Source of the DNA: RUG563 sp964549135
GTDB lineage: Bacteria > Bacillota > Clostridia > Christensenellales > Aristaeellaceae
Length of the DNA stretch: 43,299 nt
Assembly (NCBI GenBank): GCA_964549135.1
Contig: CAZJUJ010000016.1
Location: 1 to 43,299 of the forward strand
Direction of reading: 5' to 3'
Position 1 is the first letter of the stretch; the number at the start of each line of letters is the position of its first letter. Both the position numbers and the translations under genes were made by a program. Shown in pieces: positions 31,861 to 40,246 of the stretch. The notes under the pieces are model-generated. The model was given only the letters and a program-made list of their open reading frames with translations, had not been told where the DNA came from and did not search any database.

Positions 31861-32637
31861 ATGCATTTTCTGCTTACCAATGACGATGGCATTGATGCCA
31901 TTGGCCTGAAGGCGCTGGCCGATGCCATTCTGCGCCGGGGGCATACCCTGCTCATCAGCGCGCCTCAGGGGCAATGCAGCGCCAACAGCCAGCATATTTC
32001 CCTCCCCGGCCCCATCCGAGCGAAAAAAAGAGAATGGCCGGGAGCCGCGGCCTATGCCGTCGCGGGCACGCCCTGCGATTGCGTGCGCCTTGCCCCGGAG
32101 CTGACGGAGCGGCCCATCGATTTCTGCCTTTCGGGCATCAACCGGGGGCTGAACGCGGGCTCCGCCATCTATTACAGCGGCACGATTTCCGCCGCCCGGG
32201 AGGCCGCCATGCTCTATATTCCCGCCATGGCTGTTTCCATTGATGAGGGCGCGGATACGGAAATGCTGTCCCATCTGGCCGATACCGCCCTGCGTCTGGC
32301 CGAAAAAATGGCCGGGGAGGCCCTCCCCCGCTTCTCCGTCATCAGCCTGAACGCCCCGGCCCTGCCCCCGGACAAGCTAAAGCCCCTGGCGCTCTGCCCC
32401 CTTTCCCAGAGCTATTATCTGGATCGCTATGTGCGCTGCCGGGAGGAGAGCCTGGCCCCGGAGGAAATCAGCTTCCGCCTGGCCCCCTGCGATACCCCCG
32501 GCCTGCCCGCCGAGGCCATTGAGCCGGGAAGCGACCTGGCATTTTTGCAGGACGGTCATATGACTTGCACTTTTATCGGGAATTTCCGGGAGAACAATGG
32601 ATTATTTGCGGCAAAAATGAAGGATTTCGCAGAATAG
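31861..32637 (+). CDS. surE: 5'/3'-nucleotidase SurE
   Basis: Metal-dependent phosphatase acting on nucleoside monophosphates. The 258-residue product starts MHFLLTNDDGIDAIG, with the metal-binding Asp pair in TNDDG, the Ser/Asn site in APQGQCSANSQ and the conserved SGINRGLNAGSAIYYSGT and SAAREA blocks. Normal length for the family. The ATG at 31861 has AAAGGAG 7 bp upstream; the frame extends upstream across the promoter and is rejected. It is followed by the RpiR-type regulator with its own promoter. Confidence 0.95.
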   Translation: MHFLLTNDDGIDAIGLKALADAILRRGHTLLISAPQGQCSANSQHISLPGPIRAKKREWPGAAAYAVAGTPCDCVRLAPELTERPIDFCLSGINRGLNAGSAIYYSGTISAAREAAMLYIPAMAVSIDEGADTEMLSHLADTALRLAEKMAGEALPRFSVISLNAPALPPDKLKPLALCPLSQSYYLDRYVRCREESLAPEEISFRLAPCDTPGLPAEAIEPGSDLAFLQDGHMTCTFIGNFRENNGLFAAKMKDFAE

Positions 32638-32639
32638 GC

Positions 32640-32669
32640 TTGCATTTTACCTGTACTTTCCTGTATAAT
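32640..32669 (+). promoter_or_regulatory. Promoter of the RpiR-type regulator
   Basis: TTGCAT, 18 bp, TATAAT; start codon 43 bp downstream with AAGGAGGAG. Confidence 0.65.
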
Positions 32670-32711
32670 AGGCTCTGAATCGGGCCTGGGGCCCGAATGT
32701 AAGGAGGAGCC

Positions 32712-33578
32712 ATGGAAGAAACCCAGAATCTCATCGATCGCCTGAACCTGAGCGGCAAGCGCCTGAGCAAGAGCCATCGGCGGATTGCCGAATACATTAT
32801 GGCGCATTATGATAAGGCTGTCTTTATGACCGCCGCCACCCTGGGCGAAATGGTGGGGGTCAGCGAAAGCACGGTGGTGCGCTTCGCCATGGCCCTGGGA
32901 TACGAAGGCTATCCCCAGCTGCAGCATTCCCTGCAGGAATTGGTGCGCCATCGGCTGACCGCCGTTCAGCGCTTTGAAATGACCTCGGATATTCCCGAGG
33001 ATCAGGTGCTTTCCACCGTACTCAAGGCCGATATGCTCAATATCCGCCATACGGTGGAGCAGATCGATGATCAGGCCTTCAAGGATGTGGTGGACCGGCT
33101 GCTGAACGCCGACAGCATCTATGTGCTGGGGCTGCGCTCGGCAGCGCCGCTGGCCCAGTTCTTCGGCTATTATCTGCATTTCATTTTTGATGATGTGCGG
33201 GTGGTGGCCTCGGGCACCAGCGATGTATTCGAGGCCATCTCCCGCATCCGGAAAACGGATGTACTCATCGGCATCAGCTTCCCCCGCTATTCCACCCGCA
33301 CGCTGGAGGCCATGCGCTTTGCCCATGGCAGCGGCGCGCAGGTCATCGGCCTGACCGACGGGCCCATGAGCCCGCTGCACAAGCAGGCGGATATCTGCCT
33401 TTCCGCCCGGACGGATATGGCCTCCTTTGTGGATTCGCTGGTGGCCCCGCTGGCGGTGATCAACGCCCTGCTGGTGGCCCTGGCGCTGAAAAAGAAGGAA
33501 GATCTGAGCCGGCACTTCGAAAAATTGGAAGGAATCTGGGACGCTTACAGTGTGTACATCAGCAAGGAAAACCAGTAA
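32712..33578 (+). CDS. MurR/RpiR family transcriptional regulator
   Basis: 288 residues: N-terminal helix-turn-helix (about 1-77, with MTAATLGEMVGVSESTVVRFAMALGYEGY) and a C-terminal SIS sugar-phosphate isomerase domain (about 110-250, with SIYVLGLRSAAPLA and DVLIGISFPRYSTRTLEAM). Family members sense phosphosugars and control sugar or cell-wall precursor catabolism. No sugar catabolism gene is adjacent; the next genes are a flavoprotein and an exonuclease, so the target is unclear. The flavoprotein start overlaps its end by 29 bp. Confidence 0.92.
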   Translation: MEETQNLIDRLNLSGKRLSKSHRRIAEYIMAHYDKAVFMTAATLGEMVGVSESTVVRFAMALGYEGYPQLQHSLQELVRHRLTAVQRFEMTSDIPEDQVLSTVLKADMLNIRHTVEQIDDQAFKDVVDRLLNADSIYVLGLRSAAPLAQFFGYYLHFIFDDVRVVASGTSDVFEAISRIRKTDVLIGISFPRYSTRTLEAMRFAHGSGAQVIGLTDGPMSPLHKQADICLSARTDMASFVDSLVAPLAVINALLVALALKKKEDLSRHFEKLEGIWDAYSVYISKENQ

Positions 33579-34806
33579 TCTCCTCGTCATCGGCGGCGGC
33601 GCAGCCGGGATGATGGCCGCGCTCTTTGCCGCAAGAAGCGGCGCAGAGGTAACGCTGATTGAGAGAAACGAAAAGCTGGGCAAAAAAATCTATATCACCG
33701 GCAAGGGCCGCTGCAATGTGACCAATGCCTGCGACATAGAGGAATTTCTTCGGAACGTGCCCCGCAATCCCCGGTTTCTCTACAGCGCCCTGGGGCTGCT
33801 TTCCCCCCAGGAGCTGCTTTCGCTGCTGCAGGAATTGGGCTGCGAAACCAAGATTGAGCGGGGCCGAAGGGCCTTTCCCGTTTCCGATAAGGCAAGCGAT
33901 GTCACCCGCGCCCTGGAAAGGGGCCTGCGGCAAAGCGGCATCAGAATTCTGCTTAATACCCGAGTGCAACGGCTGCTGACAGAGAATGGAAGCATCACCG
34001 GCGTGCAATTGGAAAACGGCCAATCGCTTTGGGCGGGGGCGGTGATCCTCTGCACCGGCGGGCTTTCCTATCCCTCCACCGGCTCCACCGGGGATGGGCT
34101 GCATTGGGCAGAGGAAACGGGGCATAGGATCATCCCCACCCGCCCCTCTCTGGCTGGGCTGATCACCAAAGAGGATTGGCCCGCTGCGCTGCAGGGGCTG
34201 GCCCTCAAAAATGTTCGTCTGACCGCCCGCGCCCGCGGGAAAATCATCTATTCGGAAATGGGCGAATTGCTCTTCACCCATTTCGGAATTTCCGGCCCTC
34301 TGGGCATTGAGCTTTCCGCCCATCTGCCCGAAAGCGGCCAGGCCGAGGCGCAGCTTGATCTGAAGCCCGGCCTCACCCCGGAGCAATTGGATCAGCGCCT
34401 GACCCGGGAATTGGCCGCCGCCGGGAAGAAGCAATTATCCTCCGTGCTGCAGGGGCTGTTGCCCCGCAGCCTGGCCGCGCTCTTCCCCGCCCTTTGCGGC
34501 GTGGATGAAAAAACGCCCTGCAGCCAGGTAACCGGCAAAAGCCGCCAGGCCATTGCCCAGGCGCTCAAGGCCCTGCCCCTGAGCATTTCGGGCCTTCGCC
34601 CCATCAGCGAGGCCATCATCACCCGGGGCGGCGTGGATATTCGCGCCGTTTCTCCCGCCTCCATGGCATCCCGGCAGATCGAGGGGCTGTATTTTGCCGG
34701 GGAAATGATCGATGTGGACGCCCATACCGGCGGATATAATCTGCAGATTGCCTTTTCCACCGGCGCGCTGGCCGGAAAAAGCGCAGCTGCCTACCTGCAA
34801 TCCTGA
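33550..34806 (+). CDS. BaiN/RdsA-type NAD(P)/FAD-dependent oxidoreductase
   Basis: 418-residue flavoprotein of the HI0933 family, with an N-terminal FAD Rossmann motif (LLVIGGGAAGMMAALFAA), the signature KLGKKIYITGKGRCNVTN, CTGGLSYPSTGSTGDG in mid-protein and the C-terminal FAD contact LYFAGEMIDVDAHTGGYNLQ. Related enzymes include BaiN of bile-acid 7-dehydroxylation, but most homologues have no proven reaction and a bile-acid role should not be assumed here. The start is a GTG at 33550 inside the end of the regulator gene; it has no obvious Shine-Dalgarno site, so translation is probably coupled. Confidence 0.88.
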   Translation: MCTSARKTSNLLVIGGGAAGMMAALFAARSGAEVTLIERNEKLGKKIYITGKGRCNVTNACDIEEFLRNVPRNPRFLYSALGLLSPQELLSLLQELGCETKIERGRRAFPVSDKASDVTRALERGLRQSGIRILLNTRVQRLLTENGSITGVQLENGQSLWAGAVILCTGGLSYPSTGSTGDGLHWAEETGHRIIPTRPSLAGLITKEDWPAALQGLALKNVRLTARARGKIIYSEMGELLFTHFGISGPLGIELSAHLPESGQAEAQLDLKPGLTPEQLDQRLTRELAAAGKKQLSSVLQGLLPRSLAALFPALCGVDEKTPCSQVTGKSRQAIAQALKALPLSISGLRPISEAIITRGGVDIRAVSPASMASRQIEGLYFAGEMIDVDAHTGGYNLQIAFSTGALAGKSAAAYLQS

Positions 34807-34826
34807 TAGATCGAGGTTTTGCCATC

Positions 34827-35774
34827 ATGCAGTATATCGTCCTGGATTTGGAATGGAATCAGCCTATGTCCTATAATTCCTCCGCCTACAAAAGCGTGGG
34901 GGGGAAGCTGCTGTTTGAAATGATTCAGATCGGCGCGGTAAAGGTCAATGAGCGTCTGGAGATCGTGGATTCCTTCAGCCAGCTGATTCAGCCCCGGCAT
35001 TATGTGAAATTGCATCCCCGGATTCAGAAAATCACCCATATCACCCCCGAGGATCTATCGGACGCCCCCGAATTTCCGGAGGCCATTGAGCGCTTTGCCG
35101 CCTGGTGCGGAGAGGATTACGCCCTGCTCACCTGGGGCTGCGATGATATTTCGGTGCTGAATCAGAACATGACCTTCTTCCGCTGCGAAACGGAGCTTGG
35201 CAAGATCTATGATATTCAGCGGCTCTTTGGAGAGGTCATCGGCAACGCCAAGGAGCGCAAGGGCCTCAAGGCCGCCATGGAGCATTTTGAAATCGTGCCG
35301 GATGAAGAAAAAATGCCCTTCCATAACGCGGTCAACGATGCCTATTATACCGCGCTGGTCTTTTCCCGGCTGCCCGAGCCGGAAAAGGTGCTGGAGCACC
35401 CCCTGACCCCCAAGAAGCTCCAGCATCTGGATCGGGCCAAGCGGGAATGCACCGCTATTCTGCGGGTGCGCTCCATGAAGGATGCCCTGCACAGCGCCGC
35501 GGCGCTCCGCCCCCCCTGCCCCATCTGCGGCAGGCATCTGGAGGTGAAGGAGGGCTACTGGCAGAAGACCCCGGAGCAGCATATCGCCCTGGCCGATTGC
35601 CCCCAGCACGGGCTGGCCTTCATCCGGCTGCAATTCGGGAAAAACGATGAGGGCAAGCGCATCATGACCCGCAGCGCCTCCCTTTCCGATGAGCAGAACC
35701 CCGCCTATGTACATACCAAGCATCTGCAGTGGGAGCAGAAAATCGCCGCCCAGCAGGCGAGCGAGGCCGAATAA
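34827..35774 (+). CDS. DEDDh-type 3'-5' exonuclease with a Cys-rich tail
   Basis: 315 residues. An RNase T/exonuclease fold with the metal-binding DLEWNQ near the start (Asp7, Glu9), the second Asp in WGCDDISVL and the HNAVNDAYYT motif that supplies His and Asp. Related to the KapD/exonuclease family acting on RNA or DNA 3' ends. After about residue 215 comes a Cys/His-rich segment (CPICGRH, CPQHG) that may bind zinc and contact nucleic acid. GAGG lies 10 bp before the ATG. Followed by a clear terminator, so it ends the regulator-flavoprotein-exonuclease unit. Confidence 0.88.
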   Translation: MQYIVLDLEWNQPMSYNSSAYKSVGGKLLFEMIQIGAVKVNERLEIVDSFSQLIQPRHYVKLHPRIQKITHITPEDLSDAPEFPEAIERFAAWCGEDYALLTWGCDDISVLNQNMTFFRCETELGKIYDIQRLFGEVIGNAKERKGLKAAMEHFEIVPDEEKMPFHNAVNDAYYTALVFSRLPEPEKVLEHPLTPKKLQHLDRAKRECTAILRVRSMKDALHSAAALRPPCPICGRHLEVKEGYWQKTPEQHIALADCPQHGLAFIRLQFGKNDEGKRIMTRSASLSDEQNPAYVHTKHLQWEQKIAAQQASEAE

Positions 35775-35777
35775 AAC

Positions 35778-35828
35778 GCACGGGAGAGAATCGCCGGGAG
35801 GCCGGGCGGATTCTCTCCTGCGCTTTTT
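35778..35828 (+). terminator. Terminator after the exonuclease gene
   Basis: GGAGAGAATC pairs with GATTCTCTCC, extended by GCACG/TGCGC, followed by TTTTTTG; 3 bp past the stop codon. Confidence 0.85.
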
Positions 35829-35876
35829 TGCCCCATTTTTTCAAAATATCATTTGCGAATGGAGGAAATATCCGAA

Positions 35877-37526
35877 ATGAAAATTCAGATCATGAAAAAG
35901 GAGGGGATATTTCCCGCCCCTCTGACCGTAAAGGAAATCCTGTCCGCCCTGGCCCCGGAAACGCTGCCCGATGCCCTGGGCTGCTTCTCAGGCGGCAGGG
36001 CGCTGGAGCTGAATGAAACGGTTGCCGAGGATTGTGTTCTCTATCCCATTACCTTCCAGAATGAGGAGGGCCGCAGAATTTATGAGCGCTCGCTGCGCTT
36101 TGTAATGCTGCTGGCGGCCCGGCGGGTGCTGCCCGGGCTGCATGTGCGCATCGAGCATTCCATCGGCTACGGGGTCTATATGCGGCTGATAGAGCAGGAT
36201 GCGGATGAGGGCATCGTTTCCGCCCTGCAGCGCGAAATGGAAAAAATCGTAGAGGAGGATCTGCCCTTTCTCCGGGAAAAATGGAGCCGGGCGGAGGCCA
36301 TCGATTATTTCCAGCGGGAGGGGCAATGGGATAAGGCACGGCTGCTTTCCTACCGGCCCTATGATTATTTCCCGGTGTATCGCTGCGGCGGCATGGCGGA
36401 ATACTTTTACGGGGCCATGCTGCCCTCCACCGGCTATGTCCGGGCCTTCCGCCTGCTCTATCATGCCCCCGGCATGGTGCTGCAGATGCCCTCCCCCGCC
36501 GCGCCCAATGAGCCCGCCGCCTTTGTTTCCCGCCCCAAGCATCTGAGCGCCTTCCGCCAATCCAATCACTGGTGCGATATTCTGGGCTGCATGAACGCAG
36601 CCGATCTCAATGATATGATCGTGGGCGGCAAGCTGCCCGATTTCATTCGGGTCAATGAAGCGCTGCACGATAAATCCATTTCCGATCTGGCCGACAGCAT
36701 TGCGGAAAGGGGCGCCCGGGCCATTTTTGTGGCAGGGCCCTCCTCCAGCGGGAAAACCACCTTTTCCAATCGGCTGCTGATTCATCTGCGTGTGCTGGGG
36801 CTGCATCCAGTGCTGATTTCGCTGGATGATTTCTATCTGGATCGGGATCAATTGCCCCTGGAAGCGGATGGCAAGCCCGATCTTGAGGCGCTCTCCGCCC
36901 TGGATGTGCCGCTGCTGCGAAAATGCCTGACTGGGCTGCTGGCCGGGGAGGAGGTCATCATGCCCCGCTTTGATTTCCCCTCCAGCAAGCGCGCCCCCCA
37001 GGGCTATCCCCTGCGCCTGCGGGCCGATCAGCCCCTGATTCTGGAGGGCATCCATGGCCTAAATCCCGCGCTGCATGCGGGCTTTGATCCCAGGCTCATT
37101 GCAAAAATCTATATCAGCGAGCTGACCTGCCTGAATCTGGATCATCATAACCGCATCCGCACCACCGATGCCCGGCTGCTTCGCCGCATCGTCCGGGATC
37201 ATCAATTCCGCAATACGCCCCCGGAGGAAACCCTGGGCATGTGGAACAGCGTGCGCCGGGGCGAGGAAAAATGGATTTTTCCCTATCAGGAGCAGGCGGA
37301 TTTCGTCTTCAATTCCGCCCTGCATTATGAATTGCCGGTGCTGAAATTATACGCCTATGAACTGCTCAAAAAGATTCCGCCCGAAAACCCGGTGTATCTC
37401 AGCTCCCGCCGTCTGCTGAAAATCCTGCATTATATTCTGCCCGCCACCGATGAGGCCCTGCGCGATATTCCGCCCCTTTCCCTGCTTCGGGAATTCATCG
37501 GCGGCTGCACGCTCTACGAAAAATAA
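35877..37526 (+). CDS. Nucleoside (uridine) kinase with N-terminal TGS/ThrRS-like domain
   Basis: 549 residues. N-terminal TGS-like and threonyl-tRNA-synthetase second-domain-like parts (about 1-190, including RIEHSIGYGVY), then a phosphoribulokinase/uridine kinase domain with P-loop GPSSSGKTTF near 285, SLDDFYLDRDQLP and LILEGIHGLNP. The same fusion is common in Clostridia and is annotated as uridine kinase or nucleoside kinase. The N-terminal part lacks the ThrRS catalytic core, so a regulatory or RNA-binding role for it is a guess. The start at 35877 follows GGAGGA; an in-frame ATG at 35859 and a TTG at 35853 are alternatives. Confidence 0.85.
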   Translation: MKIQIMKKEGIFPAPLTVKEILSALAPETLPDALGCFSGGRALELNETVAEDCVLYPITFQNEEGRRIYERSLRFVMLLAARRVLPGLHVRIEHSIGYGVYMRLIEQDADEGIVSALQREMEKIVEEDLPFLREKWSRAEAIDYFQREGQWDKARLLSYRPYDYFPVYRCGGMAEYFYGAMLPSTGYVRAFRLLYHAPGMVLQMPSPAAPNEPAAFVSRPKHLSAFRQSNHWCDILGCMNAADLNDMIVGGKLPDFIRVNEALHDKSISDLADSIAERGARAIFVAGPSSSGKTTFSNRLLIHLRVLGLHPVLISLDDFYLDRDQLPLEADGKPDLEALSALDVPLLRKCLTGLLAGEEVIMPRFDFPSSKRAPQGYPLRLRADQPLILEGIHGLNPALHAGFDPRLIAKIYISELTCLNLDHHNRIRTTDARLLRRIVRDHQFRNTPPEETLGMWNSVRRGEEKWIFPYQEQADFVFNSALHYELPVLKLYAYELLKKIPPENPVYLSSRRLLKILHYILPATDEALRDIPPLSLLREFIGGCTLYEK

Positions 37527-37563
37527 CGCCTGTGCCTTTTACGCAGATTTTCCAATGATAATC

Positions 37564-37602
37564 AATCGCCTCCCTGCGCACAATAGCTGCGAGGAGGCGA
37601 TT
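37564..37602 (+). promoter_or_regulatory. Hairpin that hides the ribosome-binding site of the lipoprotein gene
   Basis: AATCGCCTCC (37564-37573) is the exact complement of GGAGGCGATT (37593-37602). The second arm contains the GGAGG Shine-Dalgarno site of the TTG start at 37606. When folded, the site is masked; the T-rich tail (TTTTCTTG) also makes it resemble a terminator of the upstream kinase gene. Confidence 0.6.
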
Positions 37603-37605
37603 TTC

Positions 37606-38181
37606 TTGAAAAAAACCTGGTTGCTTCTGCTGCTGATGCTTCTATCGGCAGCGCTGCTGGCGGGCTGCGCCAGCAATGCGGATCCCCTGGCATCCCCCAC
37701 TCCCGGCGCGACTGACCGCATTTCCCTGACCTCTCCCCTTGCCACCCAGGGCACGGACGCCGGCCTTGCCCCGGATGCTTCCATGACCCCGGCTGACAGC
37801 GCCGCCCCGGCCGGCGGCACGCCGGGGGGCTATGCCACCCTGGAGGATGCGAAAAAGGCCTCCGAGGCCATGGGCGAAGCCATTGAGAGGCTCACCGAGG
37901 TGGAGGAAGCCTATGTGGTGCCCGCCGGGGGCACGGCGCTGGTGGGCCTTGAAATGGATGAGCAGTATCAGGGCGAAGTGGATGACCGGCTCAAGCGCAT
38001 GGTGCTGACCCGGGTGCAGACGGTGGATAAAAGCATCACCGGCGTGGCCGTCACGGCAGATCGCCTGCTGGTGCCCGAAATTGAGGCGCTGGAGGCAACG
38101 CTGGACGGGGCGGGATCACTGAGCGAGCTTGCGGATAAGGCCGCCCAGCAGATCAAAAAGCTGGTGGTATTTTCCCAATGA
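37606..38181 (+). CDS. YhcN/YlaJ-type sporulation lipoprotein
   Basis: 191 residues. The lipobox LLAGC at about residue 20 directs lipid attachment at the outer face of the membrane. A low-complexity Pro/Thr/Ala linker (about 25-80) follows, then the YhcN/YlaJ domain (KKASEAMGEAIERLTEVEEAYVV, VDDRLKRMVLTRVQTVDKSI). Relatives are found in the spore membrane and are linked to germination. The start is a TTG at 37606, 8 bp after GAGGAGG, inside a masking hairpin. The small membrane protein gene overlaps its end by ATGA. Confidence 0.85.
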   Translation: MKKTWLLLLLMLLSAALLAGCASNADPLASPTPGATDRISLTSPLATQGTDAGLAPDASMTPADSAAPAGGTPGGYATLEDAKKASEAMGEAIERLTEVEEAYVVPAGGTALVGLEMDEQYQGEVDDRLKRMVLTRVQTVDKSITGVAVTADRLLVPEIEALEATLDGAGSLSELADKAAQQIKKLVVFSQ

Positions 38182-38609
38182 GATGGGATGCCGCCCGCAT
38201 GCAGAAGAAAACGCTGGGAAGCGCATGGCTGCTTTGGCCCCTTTGCCTGACCGGGCATCCGAGCGGGGCGGCGGCAGGGCTTTTCCTGCTTCTCTGGCTG
38301 CATGGGCGGCGGCTGCCCCCCAGCCGCTATGGCTATCCCCGAAAGCAGGGCGGGGCGGCGGAAAGGATTTTTTTCTCCGCCGCCCTCTGCTTTTTTCTGA
38401 TGGCCCTGCTCCAGCAGCTGCTGCTTTTTGCAGGGCGCTTCTTTTTTTCCATTTCACCCCTGTATCGGTTTCTTTCCCTCTCCATCGCCCTGTTTTTCGC
38501 CCTGCCGATGGCTGCGCGGGCGCTTTTTCTGCGCTTTCGGGGCGGGCGGGGGTTCTGGCTGGGGGGCGCGCTCATGCTGCTTGGCTTTTTTATCGCCGGT
38601 AGATCATAA
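38178..38609 (+). CDS. Small hydrophobic membrane protein
   Basis: 143 residues, not recognised. Strongly hydrophobic with about four membrane segments (about 14-42 twice, 66-88 and 97-115) and basic loops (RRLPPSRYGYPRKQGG, RFRGGRG). Start codon overlaps the lipoprotein stop (ATGA), so it is probably co-translated with it and may act in the same sporulation step; that is inference from position. Its last 20 bases overlap the 3' end of the convergent DUF3794 gene, which is unusual. Confidence 0.7.
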   Translation: MRWDAARMQKKTLGSAWLLWPLCLTGHPSGAAAGLFLLLWLHGRRLPPSRYGYPRKQGGAAERIFFSAALCFFLMALLQQLLLFAGRFFFSISPLYRFLSLSIALFFALPMAARALFLRFRGGRGFWLGGALMLLGFFIAGRS

Positions 38610-40125
38610 CCGGCGTCCCGGGCTGCGAGGCATCGGAAAAATCCGGGTTCATCCGGCTGATTTCCGCCAGCGGCACGCGGTATCGCCGGGCAATATCCCA
38701 GGCGCTTTCCCCGGGCTGCAGAAAATAGAGAGAGATGCCCCGGGGCGGCGCGGGAAAATCCGCCTCCGCCGCATCGGTGATCACCTCCGCCTCGGCCTTG
38801 CGCACGCCCTCGGCCTGGAGATGCAGAATGTATTTCATCTCCGCCCGATCACCGGTAACGGCCTGGGCCTCCACCTGAGAGGCGGAGAGGGAGAGATGAT
38901 CCTGCTCCTGGGCCGCGGTGGAAAATACGGCCCGGAAGGGCTCCTCCCGGGCGATGGAAACGGGAATGCTGCTGTCGTCCGTCAGGTAAATCAGGGTGGT
39001 TTCCAGGATGCCCTCCGTGGCCAGCCTGCCATTCTGCCTTTTTGCGCTGACCAGCACGGGCCGGGCAAAGGCCAGCAGCATCTGCTTCATCCGGGGCGAG
39101 CCCTCGGGCAGCAGGATCACCGTTTTCCCGCTTTCCGCCGCCTGCTCGCTGATGGTATCCGCCCGGTAGAGAACATGCTGGCTGCGTTTTTCCAGGCCGG
39201 GGCCCTCCAGGGTGAATACATCCCTGAGCGCCGTCATTTCCCGGTTTTCCACCGCGGTGATTTCGGTCTGCAGTTGCACCTCGGCCCGCATGATTTTTCC
39301 GTTATCCTCCCCATCCTGGGAAAGCACCGCCACATCCTTTACCGTGCTTCGGGCAATCAGCGTATCCCCCAGCGCCCCGGAAAGCCCCACCGCCTGCTCA
39401 AAGGGCATGGAATGCCGGGTATACACCAGGGGCCGCCCGGGCATATCGGCGGTATGATAGGCCTCGATATGAATGACCCCGGTTACCGTGGCCCGGCCAT
39501 CCGCGCCGCCCAGAATATCCTCCACCTGCGCCCGGGCGGAGGCGTAGAGCGTATCGCGGATCTGAAGCACATCGGAAAGCTCAAATTCCTCCTTGAGCAG
39601 CGCCGTGCCCTCCCCTTCGCCCACGGCCCGTTGCATATTCAGGGTCTGGACGGCGCGCTGGATATTCTCATCCGCCGCCGCATCCCGGATAAAGGAAAGG
39701 CTCCGGGGCAGGGCGGCCTCGGCGGTGAGATCCAGGATGGCCTGCAGAAGCAGGCGGCCGTTAAAGGCCTTGGCGCTTACATGCTGTACCCTTGCCCGGG
39801 GATGCAGCCGCACGGAGGCGGGCTGGATATTCTCCTCCCGAAGGGGCAGGGCCTGGGTAAAATCCGCCGATGCCTCCAGGGCGTTTATCCTGCTCAGATC
39901 GCCCTGGGCATACAATACATGAAACAGGATTTTGCCATCCGTCATGACCCGGCTGCCCGTCATTTCCCCGCCGTTTACGGATACGGAGGCATCGGCGTAA
40001 TACACCCGCGCCTCCTCCCGCAGCCCGCCGGGCAGCGCCACCTCCGCTTCCACCGTGGTCTGGGTGGGCCGGGCGGAAAGAATCTGCTCCGTTTCCATAT
40101 TTTCACGAATCCATTGCCATTCCAT
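38590..40125 (-). CDS. DUF3794 (SPOCS) and LysM domain protein
   Basis: 511 residues. Several DUF3794/SPOCS-type repeats (about 30-440, with short cores such as GKILFHVLYAQGD, GRATVTGVIHIEAYH and GILETTLIYLTDD) and a C-terminal LysM domain (FLQPGESAWDIARRYRVPLAEISRMNPD, given here in parts FLQPGESAWDIARRY and EISRMNPD). LysM binds peptidoglycan. The SPOCS domain occurs in spore coat and cortex-attachment proteins such as SafA/SpoVID-like proteins, so a role at the spore surface is likely. No signal peptide, as expected for mother-cell coat proteins. GGAGGG lies 8 bp before the ATG. Confidence 0.87.
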   Translation of the reverse strand: MEWQWIRENMETEQILSARPTQTTVEAEVALPGGLREEARVYYADASVSVNGGEMTGSRVMTDGKILFHVLYAQGDLSRINALEASADFTQALPLREENIQPASVRLHPRARVQHVSAKAFNGRLLLQAILDLTAEAALPRSLSFIRDAAADENIQRAVQTLNMQRAVGEGEGTALLKEEFELSDVLQIRDTLYASARAQVEDILGGADGRATVTGVIHIEAYHTADMPGRPLVYTRHSMPFEQAVGLSGALGDTLIARSTVKDVAVLSQDGEDNGKIMRAEVQLQTEITAVENREMTALRDVFTLEGPGLEKRSQHVLYRADTISEQAAESGKTVILLPEGSPRMKQMLLAFARPVLVSAKRQNGRLATEGILETTLIYLTDDSSIPVSIAREEPFRAVFSTAAQEQDHLSLSASQVEAQAVTGDRAEMKYILHLQAEGVRKAEAEVITDAAEADFPAPPRGISLYFLQPGESAWDIARRYRVPLAEISRMNPDFSDASQPGTPVMIYRR

Positions 40126-40185
40126 TCTTGTTCCCTCCTATCGCTCCTGTTCATATCTATGAAGGGGGACAAGAAAATATGCAAA

Positions 40186-40221
40186 GCCCCATGCATTCCC
40201 GGTAGACGGAAGGCATGGGGC
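40186..40221 (-). terminator. Terminator after the L,D-transpeptidase gene
   Basis: Perfect 9-bp stem GCCCCATGC/GCATGGGGC with an 18-nt loop, followed on the minus strand by a U-rich stretch (TTTGCATATTTTC). Confidence 0.6.
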
Positions 40222-40246
40222 CAGGCGGAGGGGCAGCGAAGCCGCG

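Noticed and set aside
33550..34806. Flavoprotein read as evidence for bile-acid 7-dehydroxylation
   Set aside because: The BaiN/HI0933 family is broad and no other bai gene is present.
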